Below, in pieces: positions 18,426 through 27,585 of a stretch of DNA of 64,000 nt. Position numbers and translations under genes: made by a program. Origin of the DNA: an uncultured Methanoregula sp. (lineage in GTDB: Archaea > Halobacteriota > Methanomicrobia > Methanomicrobiales > Methanospirillaceae); contig NZ_OY763919.1 in NCBI RefSeq assembly GCF_963667735.1, positions 2,419,539 through 2,483,538 of the forward strand. The letters are read 5' to 3'. Every line of letters starts with the position of its first letter. Positions within the stretch are counted from its first letter, which is position 1. Below the pieces are notes generated by a model. The model was given only the letters and a program-made list of their open reading frames with translations, was not told the origin of the DNA and did not search any database.

Positions 18426-19190
18426 TTATCCGGAAAGGACTGCATCCAGCAGGGCTGAAACGGACCGGTACGCAACCGAGGTGCCGGGAAGATCGAGCAG
18501 GGATCTGCCGGCCAGCACGTAGGCGGCCAGTTCGTCATCGCGTTCGATCTTGCCAAGATACGGGAGACCGGTCTCTGCTGCAGCCCGGTCATGGAGATCG
18601 GCAGGGAACCCGTATCCCCCGACAACGTAAAATTCCTTAAAGCCGATCCCCACTTCCCGGATCACCCGGTGGGCTCTCCGGACATGGGCAAAGGATTTGC
18701 TGGAGGGGCCCATGACATCGATCACCAGGTCCACGTCGCGGGCGATCTTCCGGTTCAGGTGCTCGAGGCCCCCGGGCGAATCGATCAGGATATAGCGGTA
18801 CTGTTTTGTGATCTGGCCGAGCGCATTTTTTAACGCAGCATCGGGAAGGCAGTAACAGCCTTCAACCCACTTGGTCCCGACCGCTATGAGATCGAAATCG
18901 CTGCCCTCGTAAAGGCCGTCCTCCCAGATGCGGGTCTCGATCCGTTTCGAAGGGGGGATACCCACGGTCGTCCCGCCCCGGGCAATGAACGTTTCCGAGA
19001 GGAGTTCCGCGATCGTAGACTTTCCTTCAGATTCGAGATCAACGCCCATCATCTCGGCCAGATTCTGGTCGGGATCCGCGTCCACGAGCAGGACCGGTGT
19101 CTGCTTCTTCTCGATGAGATACCTAGCCATCAGGGAGACAAAACTCGTCTTCCCGGTCCCTCCCCGGCCCATGGTGACAATGGTTTTCAT
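18426..19190 (-). CDS. CooC/AcsF-type nickel-insertion ATPase, variant P-loop
   Basis: 254 residues of the MinD/CooC SIMIBI ATPase fold. The P-loop reads MGRGGTGKTS (residues 7-16), so the signature lysine of the deviant Walker A motif (KGGxGKT) is arginine here. Asp switch motifs (LLVDADPDQN and LIDSPGGLEHL) and a Cys-x-Cys pair at 112/114 (EGCYCLP), the nickel site of CooC at its dimer interface, are present. It lies between cooC and cdhA, so it most likely helps load nickel into CdhA or CdhC. It ends 109 nt before cdhA. Confidence 0.82.
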   Translation of the reverse strand: MKTIVTMGRGGTGKTSFVSLMARYLIEKKQTPVLLVDADPDQNLAEMMGVDLESEGKSTIAELLSETFIARGGTTVGIPPSKRIETRIWEDGLYEGSDFDLIAVGTKWVEGCYCLPDAALKNALGQITKQYRYILIDSPGGLEHLNRKIARDVDLVIDVMGPSSKSFAHVRRAHRVIREVGIGFKEFYVVGGYGFPADLHDRAAAETGLPYLGKIERDDELAAYVLAGRSLLDLPGTSVAYRSVSALLDAVLSG

Positions 19191-19196
19191 GGCGGA

Positions 19197-19973
19197 TCAG
19201 TCCCCACGCTTTGCAAGATTTTCTGCAAGTTCTCTTATTACCCGGTATGCTGCAGACCGGGATTCATCGAGCGGATCACCGGAAATGCCGGTCTCGGCCA
19301 CTTCCGGATCATAGGGAATGATGCCGGTGACAGCAAGGCCATGTTCTTTGGCAAACTCGCGTATCACGGCCTCGTGGCGGGGAGTGCCGACACGGTTGCC
19401 GACAAGGCCGATCTGTACGATATCCGATTCGCGTGCCAGCCGGCAGATCACATTCGCGGTCTCGAGCGATTTTCTGTTGGCATCCGTAACCACGAGAAGG
19501 GAGTCGACATGGCCGGCAGTGCCCCGGCCGAGATGTTCGATCCCGGCCTCCATATCCAGAATGACCGCTTCGTCCCGGTCCACAACAAGATGACGCATCA
19601 GGGCTTTTATCACCGAGTGGGCCGGGCAGACACAGCCACTTCCCATGGCTTTGACCGTGCCCATCACCAGGAGATGAGCTCCCGAGGGAGTGGGAACAGC
19701 ATGATCGCGGATGATGTCGTCGACCGTGAACGTAAGCCGGAAGACACCGGGATAGTCGGTTCCGGTCTTTACGCGGATCAGCTCCTCGTTCTCGGCAACC
19801 GGAACAATGCGTGCCGCTTCTTCGATGGTCAGCCCAAGCGAGAGGGCAAGATTGGGGGATGAATCGGCATCGATGGCAAGCACCCGGTGCCCCGACTGCA
19901 CAAGGCACCGGGCAAGAGATCCCGCGATAAATGTCTTGCCAACCCCGCCTTTCCCCGAGACCGCGATCTTCAT
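19197..19973 (-). CDS. cooC: CooC-type CODH maturation ATPase
   Basis: 258 residues. It has the canonical deviant Walker A GKGGVGKTF (7-15), AIDADSSPN, the Cys-x-Cys nickel motif GSGCVCPAH (Cys114/Cys116), and ILDMEAGIEHLGRG. CooC proteins bind Ni(II) between two protomers and use ATP to mature the CODH C-cluster. The gene is the first of the minus-strand maturation and CODH locus; it ends 6 nt before the second CooC-like gene. GAGG precedes the ATG. Two different CooC paralogues in tandem suggest separate nickel targets (C-cluster and A-cluster), which is inference. Confidence 0.9.
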   Translation of the reverse strand: MKIAVSGKGGVGKTFIAGSLARCLVQSGHRVLAIDADSSPNLALSLGLTIEEAARIVPVAENEELIRVKTGTDYPGVFRLTFTVDDIIRDHAVPTPSGAHLLVMGTVKAMGSGCVCPAHSVIKALMRHLVVDRDEAVILDMEAGIEHLGRGTAGHVDSLLVVTDANRKSLETANVICRLARESDIVQIGLVGNRVGTPRHEAVIREFAKEHGLAVTGIIPYDPEVAETGISGDPLDESRSAAYRVIRELAENLAKRGD

Positions 19974-20007
19974 TTCAGTCCTCTTTGCAGTATGACGTTA
20001 TGCGTCC

Positions 20008-20019
20008 ATAATAAAAGAG
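20008..20019 (-). promoter_or_regulatory. TATA box upstream of cooC
   Basis: The minus-strand sequence CTCTTTTATTAT sits about 35-46 nt before the cooC ATG. Just downstream, GACG and CGTC (19994-19997, 20003-20006) form a short inverted repeat that could be an operator; support is weak. Confidence 0.4.
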
Positions 20020-20088
20020 TATTGGAACGAGGCAGGTAAACGGGATAGATCAGGAGATAGTGAGAGACAAAAAAAATTTACCCGGACA

Positions 20089-20292
20089 TTATTGTTTCTT
20101 TTTGAAACTTAAGATTTTAAGAAAATCCGCAGACGGACATTTCTTCTTTGCAGCCTCTGCCTTTTCAGAAGTATCCACCATGCAATAATCACCCGGCTCC
20201 TGCTTTTTTGTACAGGCCGCCCGGCCGGACTCCTGCCCTTTTGTCGGCTGGGATCCTGACAGGTTCTTGCAGATATAGGAAAAATCCACCAT
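20089..20292 (-). CDS. Small Cys-containing hypothetical protein
   Basis: 67 residues from the ATG at 20292, preceded by AGGTG at a good distance; a start four codons upstream is possible. I do not recognise the family. Four cysteines (ICKNLSG, AACTKK, DYCMVDT, KKCPSAD) and a basic tail FKKKQ suggest a small metal-binding or redox protein. It lies alone between the cooC promoter and serS. The regular Lys/Glu-rich composition and the ribosome site argue that it is real. Confidence 0.5.
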   Translation of the reverse strand: MVDFSYICKNLSGSQPTKGQESGRAACTKKQEPGDYCMVDTSEKAEAAKKKCPSADFLKILSFKKKQ

Positions 20293-20442
20293 AACGATAC
20301 GCACCTGCTGTATGCCTCATGACATAATAAAATTTTTTTACCAAATGAATATCCCGGGCAGGCCTGCCCGAAAAAACGATACATTATGTGGGATAATCGC
20401 CCAATAGTATCACGACACGCTCGCAAAAGAGGGTATTTTTGT

Positions 20443-21720
20443 ATGCTTGATATCAGGTTTGTACGGGCCAGCCCGGAGATCGTAAAAGCCGATCTCCGCA
20501 AGAGAAACGATCCTGAAAAAATCGGGTGGGTTGACGACCTGCTCAAAAAGGATGCCCGTTCCCGGGAACTCAAAGTCGAGACCGATCTGCTCCGGCAGCG
20601 CCGCAACACGATAGCCCGCGAGATCAATGCGGCAAAGAAAGCAGGGCAGGATGCCGCCCCGCTCATGGCGGAAGCTGCAGCCCTTCCCCAGAAGATCAAG
20701 GATTGCGATGCCGAGCAGGAAGAGATCCGGACCACCATCAAGTCCTATCTGATGCGCCTCCCCAACCTCCTGCACGAGAGCGTCCCGGTTGGAAAAGACG
20801 ATTCGGAGAATGCCGAGATAAAGCGGGTAGGAACCCCGAGAACCTTTGATTTCGAGGTAAAAAATCATGGCCAGCTGGCCTCCGAACAGGGCTGGGCCGA
20901 TTTCGAGCGGGCCGCAAAGACGAGCGGCGCCGGGTTCTACTTCCTCAAGGGCAACCTCGTTCTTCTCGACATGGCACTCCAGCGCTATGCCATCGACCTG
21001 CTGGTGATGAAAGGATTCACGCCGGTGATCCCGCCCTACATGATCAACCGTACGTCCTATGAAGGGGTAACCGATCTCGGGGATTTCGAGAAGGTCATGT
21101 ACAAGATCGATGGGGACGATGCCTACCTGATAGCAACGAGCGAGCACCCGATCGGCGCAATGTACCAGGACGAAATCTTTGAAGAGAAAGACCTGCCCCT
21201 CAGACTTGCAGGAATCTCTCCCTGTTTCCGCCGGGAAATCGGCGCGCACGGACTCGATACAAAAGGGTTGTTCAGGGTCCACCAGTTCACGAAAGTCGAG
21301 CAGTTCGTGTACTGCATGCCGGAGGATTCCTGGCAGATCCACGAGGAACTTCTCGCAAATGCCGAAGAGATCTTCCAGGGTCTCGGCCTTCCCTACCGGG
21401 TAGTCAATATCTGTACCGGGGACATTGGCACCGTTGCTGCCAAGAAGTACGATATCGAGGCCTGGATGCCGCGGGAAGGGGCATACAAGGAAGTGGTCTC
21501 GTGCAGCAACTGCACAACCTACCAGGCAGTCCGGCTCAACATCAAGGTCCGGGACAAGAGCGATTTCGAATCGAAACAACACCTGCACACGCTCAATTCC
21601 ACGGCGATTGCCACATCCCGGGTCATCCGTGCAATCCTTGAGAATTTCCAGGATGCGGACGGGACGGTCACAGTTCCGGAAGTGCTGGTGCCGTATATGA
21701 ACGGGCAAAAGACTTTATGA
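20443..21720 (+). CDS. serS: Seryl-tRNA synthetase, bacterial-type class II
   Basis: 425 residues from the ATG at 20443 (GAGGG upstream); the start 19 codons earlier lacks support. An N-terminal tRNA-binding coiled coil spans about 25-105. Class II motif 2 is FRREIGAHGLDTKGLFRVHQF near residue 262-282, and motif 3 is LNSTAIATSRVIRAILENFQ near 385-405. The sequence TSEHPIGAMY is the serine-binding loop. It is of the common type, not the rare methanogen SerRS of Methanocaldococcus and Methanothermobacter. It charges tRNA-Ser and, where present, tRNA-Sec. Confidence 0.95.
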   Translation: MLDIRFVRASPEIVKADLRKRNDPEKIGWVDDLLKKDARSRELKVETDLLRQRRNTIAREINAAKKAGQDAAPLMAEAAALPQKIKDCDAEQEEIRTTIKSYLMRLPNLLHESVPVGKDDSENAEIKRVGTPRTFDFEVKNHGQLASEQGWADFERAAKTSGAGFYFLKGNLVLLDMALQRYAIDLLVMKGFTPVIPPYMINRTSYEGVTDLGDFEKVMYKIDGDDAYLIATSEHPIGAMYQDEIFEEKDLPLRLAGISPCFRREIGAHGLDTKGLFRVHQFTKVEQFVYCMPEDSWQIHEELLANAEEIFQGLGLPYRVVNICTGDIGTVAAKKYDIEAWMPREGAYKEVVSCSNCTTYQAVRLNIKVRDKSDFESKQHLHTLNSTAIATSRVIRAILENFQDADGTVTVPEVLVPYMNGQKTL

Positions 21721-21789
21721 GATTTTAAGTGTCAGACAACAAACACTTATTTTGTTCAGATAACGTAGATAGTACTAGAACGTGGTTGC

Positions 21790-23493
21790 ATGGCATATCC
21801 TGATCTCTACAATGATGAATCTGTACTCCTGAATGCGCTGAACGTCAAAGTCAAATCGGTGACGTTCGAGGCCGTCCTCACAACAAAGCGGCTGATCCTT
21901 GTTGACAGTAAAAAACACCTTATCGCACCCCAGGAGATCCTTCTTGCAACCCTCCGGAATGTCGAGAGCGGGGAGAACGCTATCCGCGATCCGACCATCA
22001 CCCTGTCCCTTATCACCAACAGCGGGGCAACAAGGCAGATGATCCTGACGTTCTTCAAGGCATCCGGCGGGGACCGGAGACGCGAATGCGACGAGTGGAT
22101 CCGGCTTCTCAAACAGAACATCTCGCCAACCTTCCAGCAGACGGTTCACGCATCCCACGACATCCCCCCCCCGGAGCCGGCACCGGAATTTGTCCCCCAG
22201 CCGGAGGCCCCTCCGACACCACGCATCGAGATCACCAATGCCCCCCAGCCCAAGAAGAAGATCGAGATTGCCCGCCCGATCATGAAGATTGTCGAGAATC
22301 CACCATCCATGCCAAAACCGGTCGAGACCACTTCCCTTCCGGTTGGCTCGTTCTGCAACCGGTGCGGGAACCGGGTTCCCCCGGAATCCGCATTCTGCAA
22401 CCGGTGCGGAACCCCGGTTGTCCGGGATCCTGACCAGGTTCCCCCGGCAGAACCGGCCCCGGAAGCGGCAGCTCCCGTGATTACACCCCCGGTTTCGCCG
22501 CCACCCTCAGCGATTCCCCAGCTGCATGTTCCGATTCCCCCGCCGGTCTTTGGTTCTGCCGCGGGTGAACGCAAAGAGCGGCCTATCGAGCAGGTCATCC
22601 ACTCGATCGAACCGCTAATCGAGGATTCGGTCCCGAGGACCGAGCCCGCGCCGCTGATTCAGAGGCCGGTCTCAACGCTGGTGACCCCCGCCCAGCCGGC
22701 TGAACCTGCACCGGAGCCGGCTGCTCACGCAGAACCGGCACCGGCTCCTGATTCCGGCAATGTCCAGTGGCCGGTCATCACTCCGGCCGGTGGCGAGGCT
22801 CCGGCACCTGCCCCGGCTGTACCGGAAACCCCTGCACCGGTTCCTCCCCCGGCGCCGCCTGCGCGAAAAGCATCCGGCAGGAAGAAGGTTATTGCAATCG
22901 CTCTTGCGGCAATCATCATCCTTGCAATCATCGGGAGCGCCATCCTGTTCATGAACCCCCAGGGAACGACTCCCGCAACCGCAACGCCAACAACAGCCAC
23001 AACAATACCCACCACGGCACCGGCAGTTACCGCAACAGCAACACCGACCGAGACGGTCGCGGTCATTGCACCGGTTGCAACGCCAATGCAGACTACCACG
23101 ACCGCAGCGCAGCAGGTAATACCTTCGAGCGGGGTCTGGATCCGGATCATTTACCCGGGGATCTATTCAGCAACGTTCGGGACGCCCGGGGCAGAGAGCA
23201 CCCGGACCGATACCGGCGATCACGTGTACCAGGTCTTCACCAGTACCGGCATAGTTGTCGCATCCGTCCAGAAAGTCGATGCGTCCGGCCAGGAGATCCA
23301 GGTTGAAGTGTACAAGGACGGGAACCAGGTTGCGAAGAAATCCACAACTGCCCCGAAAGGAATCGTTGAGATCCAGGCAGACCTCAAGCCAACGCCCACA
23401 CCAACAACACTGACACCAGTGCCGGTCACGACGACCGCCACAATATCCGCAGGCGCGAATGCAACGGCAAACAGTACCCAGGCAACCCCGTAA
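21790..23493 (+). CDS. PH-like / zinc-ribbon / Pro-rich single-pass membrane protein
   Basis: 567 residues with a clear domain order. 1-115 is a PH-like beta fold (TTKRLILVDSKKHLIAPQEI). About 187-211 is a double CxxC zinc ribbon (SFCNRCGNRVPPESAFCNRCG, shown in part). About 215-360 is a low-complexity Pro/Ala/Glu-rich linker. About 367-388 is one transmembrane helix after ARKASGRKK. The rest is a Thr/Pro-rich external segment with a small beta domain (GVWIRIIYPGIYSATFG to about 540). The basic residues before the helix predict PH-ribbon inside and Thr-rich domain outside. I know of no defined function; a membrane sensor or envelope scaffold is possible. Confidence 0.75.
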   Translation: MAYPDLYNDESVLLNALNVKVKSVTFEAVLTTKRLILVDSKKHLIAPQEILLATLRNVESGENAIRDPTITLSLITNSGATRQMILTFFKASGGDRRRECDEWIRLLKQNISPTFQQTVHASHDIPPPEPAPEFVPQPEAPPTPRIEITNAPQPKKKIEIARPIMKIVENPPSMPKPVETTSLPVGSFCNRCGNRVPPESAFCNRCGTPVVRDPDQVPPAEPAPEAAAPVITPPVSPPPSAIPQLHVPIPPPVFGSAAGERKERPIEQVIHSIEPLIEDSVPRTEPAPLIQRPVSTLVTPAQPAEPAPEPAAHAEPAPAPDSGNVQWPVITPAGGEAPAPAPAVPETPAPVPPPAPPARKASGRKKVIAIALAAIIILAIIGSAILFMNPQGTTPATATPTTATTIPTTAPAVTATATPTETVAVIAPVATPMQTTTTAAQQVIPSSGVWIRIIYPGIYSATFGTPGAESTRTDTGDHVYQVFTSTGIVVASVQKVDASGQEIQVEVYKDGNQVAKKSTTAPKGIVEIQADLKPTPTPTTLTPVPVTTTATISAGANATANSTQATP

Positions 23494-23857
23494 ATTCTTT
23501 TTTTATTGCAGCGAATAAAATTCAATTCCGTCACGACGGGTGAATCTTCCGGAAATTTGCGTACCCCGGAATTCTCAGGATCTTCTTTTCGGACAGCACG
23601 TGTATCTCTGCAAAATTGTTTATCCATTGGAGAAAGGGTCTTTGCGGACCCGGTGTGCCGATGCATCTACCCGTTTCCTGCATCCGTTGATTCCGGTCAC
23701 AGTCAACGCAGCTGAAACAAATGAGATTGTTATATAAAACGGCCCATGAAATTCAGGCAAAACCGGGGCGCGTATGAGGAATTCAAACCTGGATTGGGCA
23801 GAGAGAGGCACGACAAGATAAAAAGGTTTACTCGCAGGGCAAACCAAAAAAATATGA
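23494..23857 (+). other. 364-nt intergenic spacer before kup
   Basis: It contains a T-run after the upstream stop and a good TATA sequence (ttatataaaa, about 23730-23740) that likely drives kup. The short frames here lack ribosome sites and I see no gene. Confidence 0.5.
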
Positions 23858-25669
23858 ATGGGTGATCGAGCCACTTCTTCTAACATCGTCAAATCCCTCG
23901 GCCTTGTCTTCGGGGATATCGGAACAAGCCCGATCTACACGGTCGGGGCCATCCTGCTCTTCCTGCTGCCGACCACCTACAATATCTTCGGGCTCCTCTC
24001 CCTGATCACGTGGACCCTGTTTATTGTCATCACCGCCCAGTACATCTGGCTTGCCATGTCCCTCTCGGACAAGGGCGAGGGGGGCATCATAGTCCTCAAG
24101 AAGATCATCGATTCCCTGATGAAACCGGGAATTGCCGCATCGGTAGTATCCGTCCTGACGCTCGTTGGGATCGCCCTCTTTATCGGCGACGGGGTCATCA
24201 CGCCGGCCATCAGTATCCTCTCCGCAGTGGAAGGCATCCTGCTCATCCCGGGATTCGGGGAGACCAGCCAGATGACCCTCCTTGGTATTGCCGCCGCCAT
24301 CGCCATCGGGCTCTTCTTCTTCCAGCGGAAAGGAAGCGACAAGGTGGCCTGGGCGTTTGGCCCGGTCATGGCGATCTGGTTTGTCGCGCTTACCGTAACC
24401 GGCATCATTGCCATCATCGGGGCCCCGCAGGTGCTCTTTGCCTTGAGCCCTACCTTTGCCATCTCGTTTTTGCTTGAGAACGGATGGGCCTCGCTCATCG
24501 TCATGTCGGCCGTCATCCTCTGCGTTACCGGGGGCGAGGCCCTGTATGCCGACATGGGCCATCTCGGCCGCGAACCGATTATCAAGGGCTGGATGATCGT
24601 CTTTCCCGCGCTCGTGCTCAACTATCTCGGGCAGGGCGCATATGTCCTGATGACCGAGAACACGCACAATGTCCTGTTCTCAATGATCCACCATATCTGC
24701 CCGATCCTGTTCATACCGTTCCTCATTTTGAGCGTCTGTGCAACGGTCATCGCCTCGCAGGCAATGATCTCCGGCATGTTCTCCATCGTGTACCAGGGCA
24801 TGAGCACCCGGATCTTCCCTAAGATGAAGATCGAGTACACGTCTCCCGAGCTCCGGTCCCAGATCTACATCGATGCCATCAACTGGATGATGCTCATCGC
24901 GGTCCTGGTCGTCATGTTCGAGTTCGGCTCTTCCGAGAACCTTTCCGCAGCGTACGGCCTTGCCGTTTCAGGGGCGATGATGATCTCGGCGGTCATGATG
25001 GCTATCATCTTCTTCTTAAAAAGGAACCCGGTCACCATGCTCTGCGCCATGGCCCTCATTGTCATCGACTTCTTCTTCTTCATCTCGACGCTCCTGAAGA
25101 TCCCCCACGGCGCCTACTTCTCGTTCATCCTTGCCGCGATCCCGCTCATCCTCACGGTCGCGTACATCCGGGGCCAGAGCCGGCTCCACGAGATCCTGCA
25201 GCCGATCCGGTACGAGGATTTTATCTCCAGGTACCGGGAGAGTTATGCCGCACTCCCGAAAATCCGGGGCACGGCCCTCTTCTTCATCAACGATGTGCAG
25301 TATCTCTCGCCCTATATCGGCCAGGTCCTCTTCCAGAACGAGATCATCTATGAGAACAATGTCTTTGTCTCAATCCGGATCTCCGAGAAACCCTTCGGGA
25401 TAGAGACCATGCTGGATAAGGACATTGCCCCGGGCCTCCAGGTATTCACGATAAAAGCCGGGTATATGGAAGTGATCGATATCATCGCACTCCTGGAAAG
25501 CGAGGGGATCGAGGAGAAGACGATCTTCTATGGTATCGAGACTATCATCTCGGACCAGTTCTTCTGGAAGATCTACGGGATCATCAAGAAAGTCACGCCC
25601 CCGTTCGTCCAGTTCTACACGCTGCCCCAGGAGAAGATGCACGGGGTCGTGACCCGGGTTGTAATGTAA
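23858..25669 (+). CDS. kup: KUP/HAK-type potassium uptake permease
   Basis: 603 residues. The N-terminus SLGLVFGDIGTSPIYTVG is the hallmark of the KUP family, followed by about 12 transmembrane helices and GDGVITPAISILSAVEG. The Gly-Glu-Ala-Leu-Tyr-Ala-Asp-Met-Gly-His motif (VTGGEALYADMGHLG) is near residue 225. After about 450 there is a cytosolic domain typical of this family. The protein imports K+ with protons. Methanogens use K+ for osmotic balance, so this is a housekeeping role. The gene converges with thiI. Confidence 0.95.
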   Translation: MGDRATSSNIVKSLGLVFGDIGTSPIYTVGAILLFLLPTTYNIFGLLSLITWTLFIVITAQYIWLAMSLSDKGEGGIIVLKKIIDSLMKPGIAASVVSVLTLVGIALFIGDGVITPAISILSAVEGILLIPGFGETSQMTLLGIAAAIAIGLFFFQRKGSDKVAWAFGPVMAIWFVALTVTGIIAIIGAPQVLFALSPTFAISFLLENGWASLIVMSAVILCVTGGEALYADMGHLGREPIIKGWMIVFPALVLNYLGQGAYVLMTENTHNVLFSMIHHICPILFIPFLILSVCATVIASQAMISGMFSIVYQGMSTRIFPKMKIEYTSPELRSQIYIDAINWMMLIAVLVVMFEFGSSENLSAAYGLAVSGAMMISAVMMAIIFFLKRNPVTMLCAMALIVIDFFFFISTLLKIPHGAYFSFILAAIPLILTVAYIRGQSRLHEILQPIRYEDFISRYRESYAALPKIRGTALFFINDVQYLSPYIGQVLFQNEIIYENNVFVSIRISEKPFGIETMLDKDIAPGLQVFTIKAGYMEVIDIIALLESEGIEEKTIFYGIETIISDQFFWKIYGIIKKVTPPFVQFYTLPQEKMHGVVTRVVM

Positions 25670-25696
25670 TGTGAAAAAAATTCCCCTGCCACCCGG

Positions 25697-26809
25697 TCAG
25701 ACCGGAAGGGGGAGACGGGAAGCAGCCATCGTCTCCTCGATCTCCCGGATGGTTGAGAGGTTCGCTTTGGTGGACGGCCCGGCCGGGACAGCCGCGCATC
25801 CCGAGGCTTTGGAGATGGATTCCGGAAATGTCCCGATCTCCCGGGCCAGCCGGATCGTATCTTCCTTGTCGTACCCGATGAGCGGCCGGTGGATGGGAAG
25901 AGTCGATGCCGCGTCCGTGAGGACAACCAGGTTATCGAGCGTCTGGCTTGCCACCTGCCCGAGCGATTCGCCGGTCACGATCCCCTTTGATCCGGCTTTT
26001 TCTGCAAACGCTGTCGCCACGCGGTACATCCGGCGCTTGCAGAAGATGCAGGTATATTTCTCAAGATTGCGATCCGTCAGCTCCTGCTTTGCCGCTGCAA
26101 GATAGGAATCGTGAATCACCGCAAGGCGGATGCCGGGCTGGTACTGTGCAAGGGTCTCAACAACCCGTTCTGCCCGGGCAATGGTTGTCTCGTCAAGGAA
26201 CGAGTCGAGCGCAACAAAGACCGGGAGGATCCGGCATCCGCGCCGCATCATCATCCAGGCCGCAACCGGGGAATCGATCCCACCGGATACCAGCGCCACG
26301 AGCGTTCCTTCCACGCCAAGCGGGAGCCCCCCGGGACCTTTGGTCACGGTATCGTACAGGTACACCTCGCTCTCCCGGATCTCGACATGGATCTCCTTGT
26401 CCGGTTTTGCAAGATTCACTTTCAGGTGCGGGAATGCTTCCCGGACAAGATCGCCGTACTCGATTGCCTTGTCATTGGAAGAGAATTCGTGCTTTCCCAC
26501 GCGCTTTACCCGGAGGGCGAACGTCTTTGCATTCTCTATCCCGTGGCGCCGGCAGTAGTCCGGCAGGTGGGATTCGATCTCGCCAAGCCGGATATGCTCC
26601 ACTTCCGAGAACGAGACGATCCCGAAAATATTTTTGAGGAGCGCAGGATTCACATCGCCGTCAAGCCAGATCCTGCCCCGTTCGTTCCGGACATGGATTT
26701 TGGGCATCACTTCCCGGATATTGGCAATGAGGGTATTTTCCCACTGACGCCGGACCGGGTCGGACTTGAGAAAGATCTCGGAATAACGGATGAGCCATTG
26801 TTTTTTCAT
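25697..26809 (-). CDS. thiI: tRNA 4-thiouridine synthetase ThiI
   Basis: 370 residues. A ferredoxin-like domain and THUMP domain (about 60-165) precede the PP-loop pyrophosphatase motif SGGIDSPVAAW near 175. Cysteines in YTCIFCKRRMY near 258 are placed to act in sulfur transfer, and no rhodanese domain follows, as is usual in archaea. ThiI adenylates U8 of tRNA for thiolation. It is the last gene of a minus-strand run that begins with tRNA-Cys and SepCysS, so sulfur-linked tRNA functions are grouped. The gap to the DUF1894 gene is 21 nt. Confidence 0.93.
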   Translation of the reverse strand: MKKQWLIRYSEIFLKSDPVRRQWENTLIANIREVMPKIHVRNERGRIWLDGDVNPALLKNIFGIVSFSEVEHIRLGEIESHLPDYCRRHGIENAKTFALRVKRVGKHEFSSNDKAIEYGDLVREAFPHLKVNLAKPDKEIHVEIRESEVYLYDTVTKGPGGLPLGVEGTLVALVSGGIDSPVAAWMMMRRGCRILPVFVALDSFLDETTIARAERVVETLAQYQPGIRLAVIHDSYLAAAKQELTDRNLEKYTCIFCKRRMYRVATAFAEKAGSKGIVTGESLGQVASQTLDNLVVLTDAASTLPIHRPLIGYDKEDTIRLAREIGTFPESISKASGCAAVPAGPSTKANLSTIREIEETMAASRLPLPV

Positions 26810-26830
26810 ACAATCACCGGTTCAGGATAG

Positions 26831-27118
26831 TCACTTTTTCTTCCGGGCGGTTTTCCGGACGCGATCAGCTTCATCAGCATCTTCGATTGCCAGCAGGTAC
26901 GTGCCATGGCAGGGCTTGGTATAGGGAAAGATGATACGGGCCCCGTCGATCCCGAGTGCAATGGGCGGCAGGCCGATGATGTACTCATCGAAGAGCTTGT
27001 AGCCGGGATCCACGTACCAGAACTCAAAAAAGTTCTTCTCCACGTACTCGCGGCATTCCTTGAACGATGCCCCGAGCGGGAGGATCATCTCGTACTTCAG
27101 GTTCTCGATGCAGCCCAT
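26831..27118 (-). CDS. DUF1894-family methanogen protein
   Basis: 95 residues, beginning MGCIENLKYEMILPLGASF, with a compact central part (FDEYIIGLPPIALGIDGARI) and a Lys/Arg-rich tail (RKTARKKK). I recall this as the methanogen-specific DUF1894 family, of unknown function and usually next to a DUF1890 gene, as here. It overlaps the upstream gene by 22 nt. The family call is from memory of the sequence pattern and neighbourhood. Confidence 0.65.
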   Translation of the reverse strand: MGCIENLKYEMILPLGASFKECREYVEKNFFEFWYVDPGYKLFDEYIIGLPPIALGIDGARIIFPYTKPCHGTYLLAIEDADEADRVRKTARKKK

Positions 27119-27585
27119 CCGAACACCTCGTTTATCTTCCGTTTCAGCTGCATGGGATTATGAACAGCTTTCTCCACAATCGTCTCGCATGAGAAGCCGG
27201 CGGCATTTGCCAGCGCTTCAGGATCTTTTCCAAAGATGATAACAACAATGCGGGAGAATGGCAAGAGATGCAGCATGGTTGCCGCGTACGAGATCCCGGC
27301 ATCGCTGTGGGCAAAGACGATGCAGAGATCAAAGGCCGGTTTTTTTTCAACAATCTCCTTAATGCAGGTCTCCAGTACCTGCGTATCTGAAAGGTAATGT
27401 CTTCCGGGATCGGATACTTTCAGGAGATTAAGAACTGCCGGGTTGCCTGCAGCCAGTACTTTTGTTCCCTGCTGTTTCAGCCGGTCCGCAATATGAAGCG
27501 CAAGGGCCTGCTGCACGGGAACTTCCGGGCATCCAAGAACAAGGAGTGCGGAGTCCGGGACAGTGTTTTGGTCGGGGGGGATCAT
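27097..27585 (-). CDS. DUF1890-family methanogen protein
   Basis: 162 residues with a Rossmann-like order: ALLVLGCPEVPVQ near 14-26, VLAAGNPAVLNLL, DLCIVFAHSDAGISYAATM and RIVVIIFGKD. This fits DUF1890, a methanogen family with a known structure from Methanothermobacter but no known activity. It shares a 4-nt overlap with the editing-domain gene upstream and 22 nt with the DUF1894 gene downstream, so all three are co-translated. Confidence 0.65.
   Translation of the reverse strand: MIPPDQNTVPDSALLVLGCPEVPVQQALALHIADRLKQQGTKVLAAGNPAVLNLLKVSDPGRHYLSDTQVLETCIKEIVEKKPAFDLCIVFAHSDAGISYAATMLHLLPFSRIVVIIFGKDPEALANAAGFSCETIVEKAVHNPMQLKRKINEVFGWAASRT

Noticed and set aside
20410..21708. Minus-strand 432-codon open frame opposite serS
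   Set aside because: It mirrors the serS codons and has no recognised domain.
23828..24667. Minus-strand 279-codon open frame opposite kup
   Set aside because: Highly charged shadow of the KUP helices.
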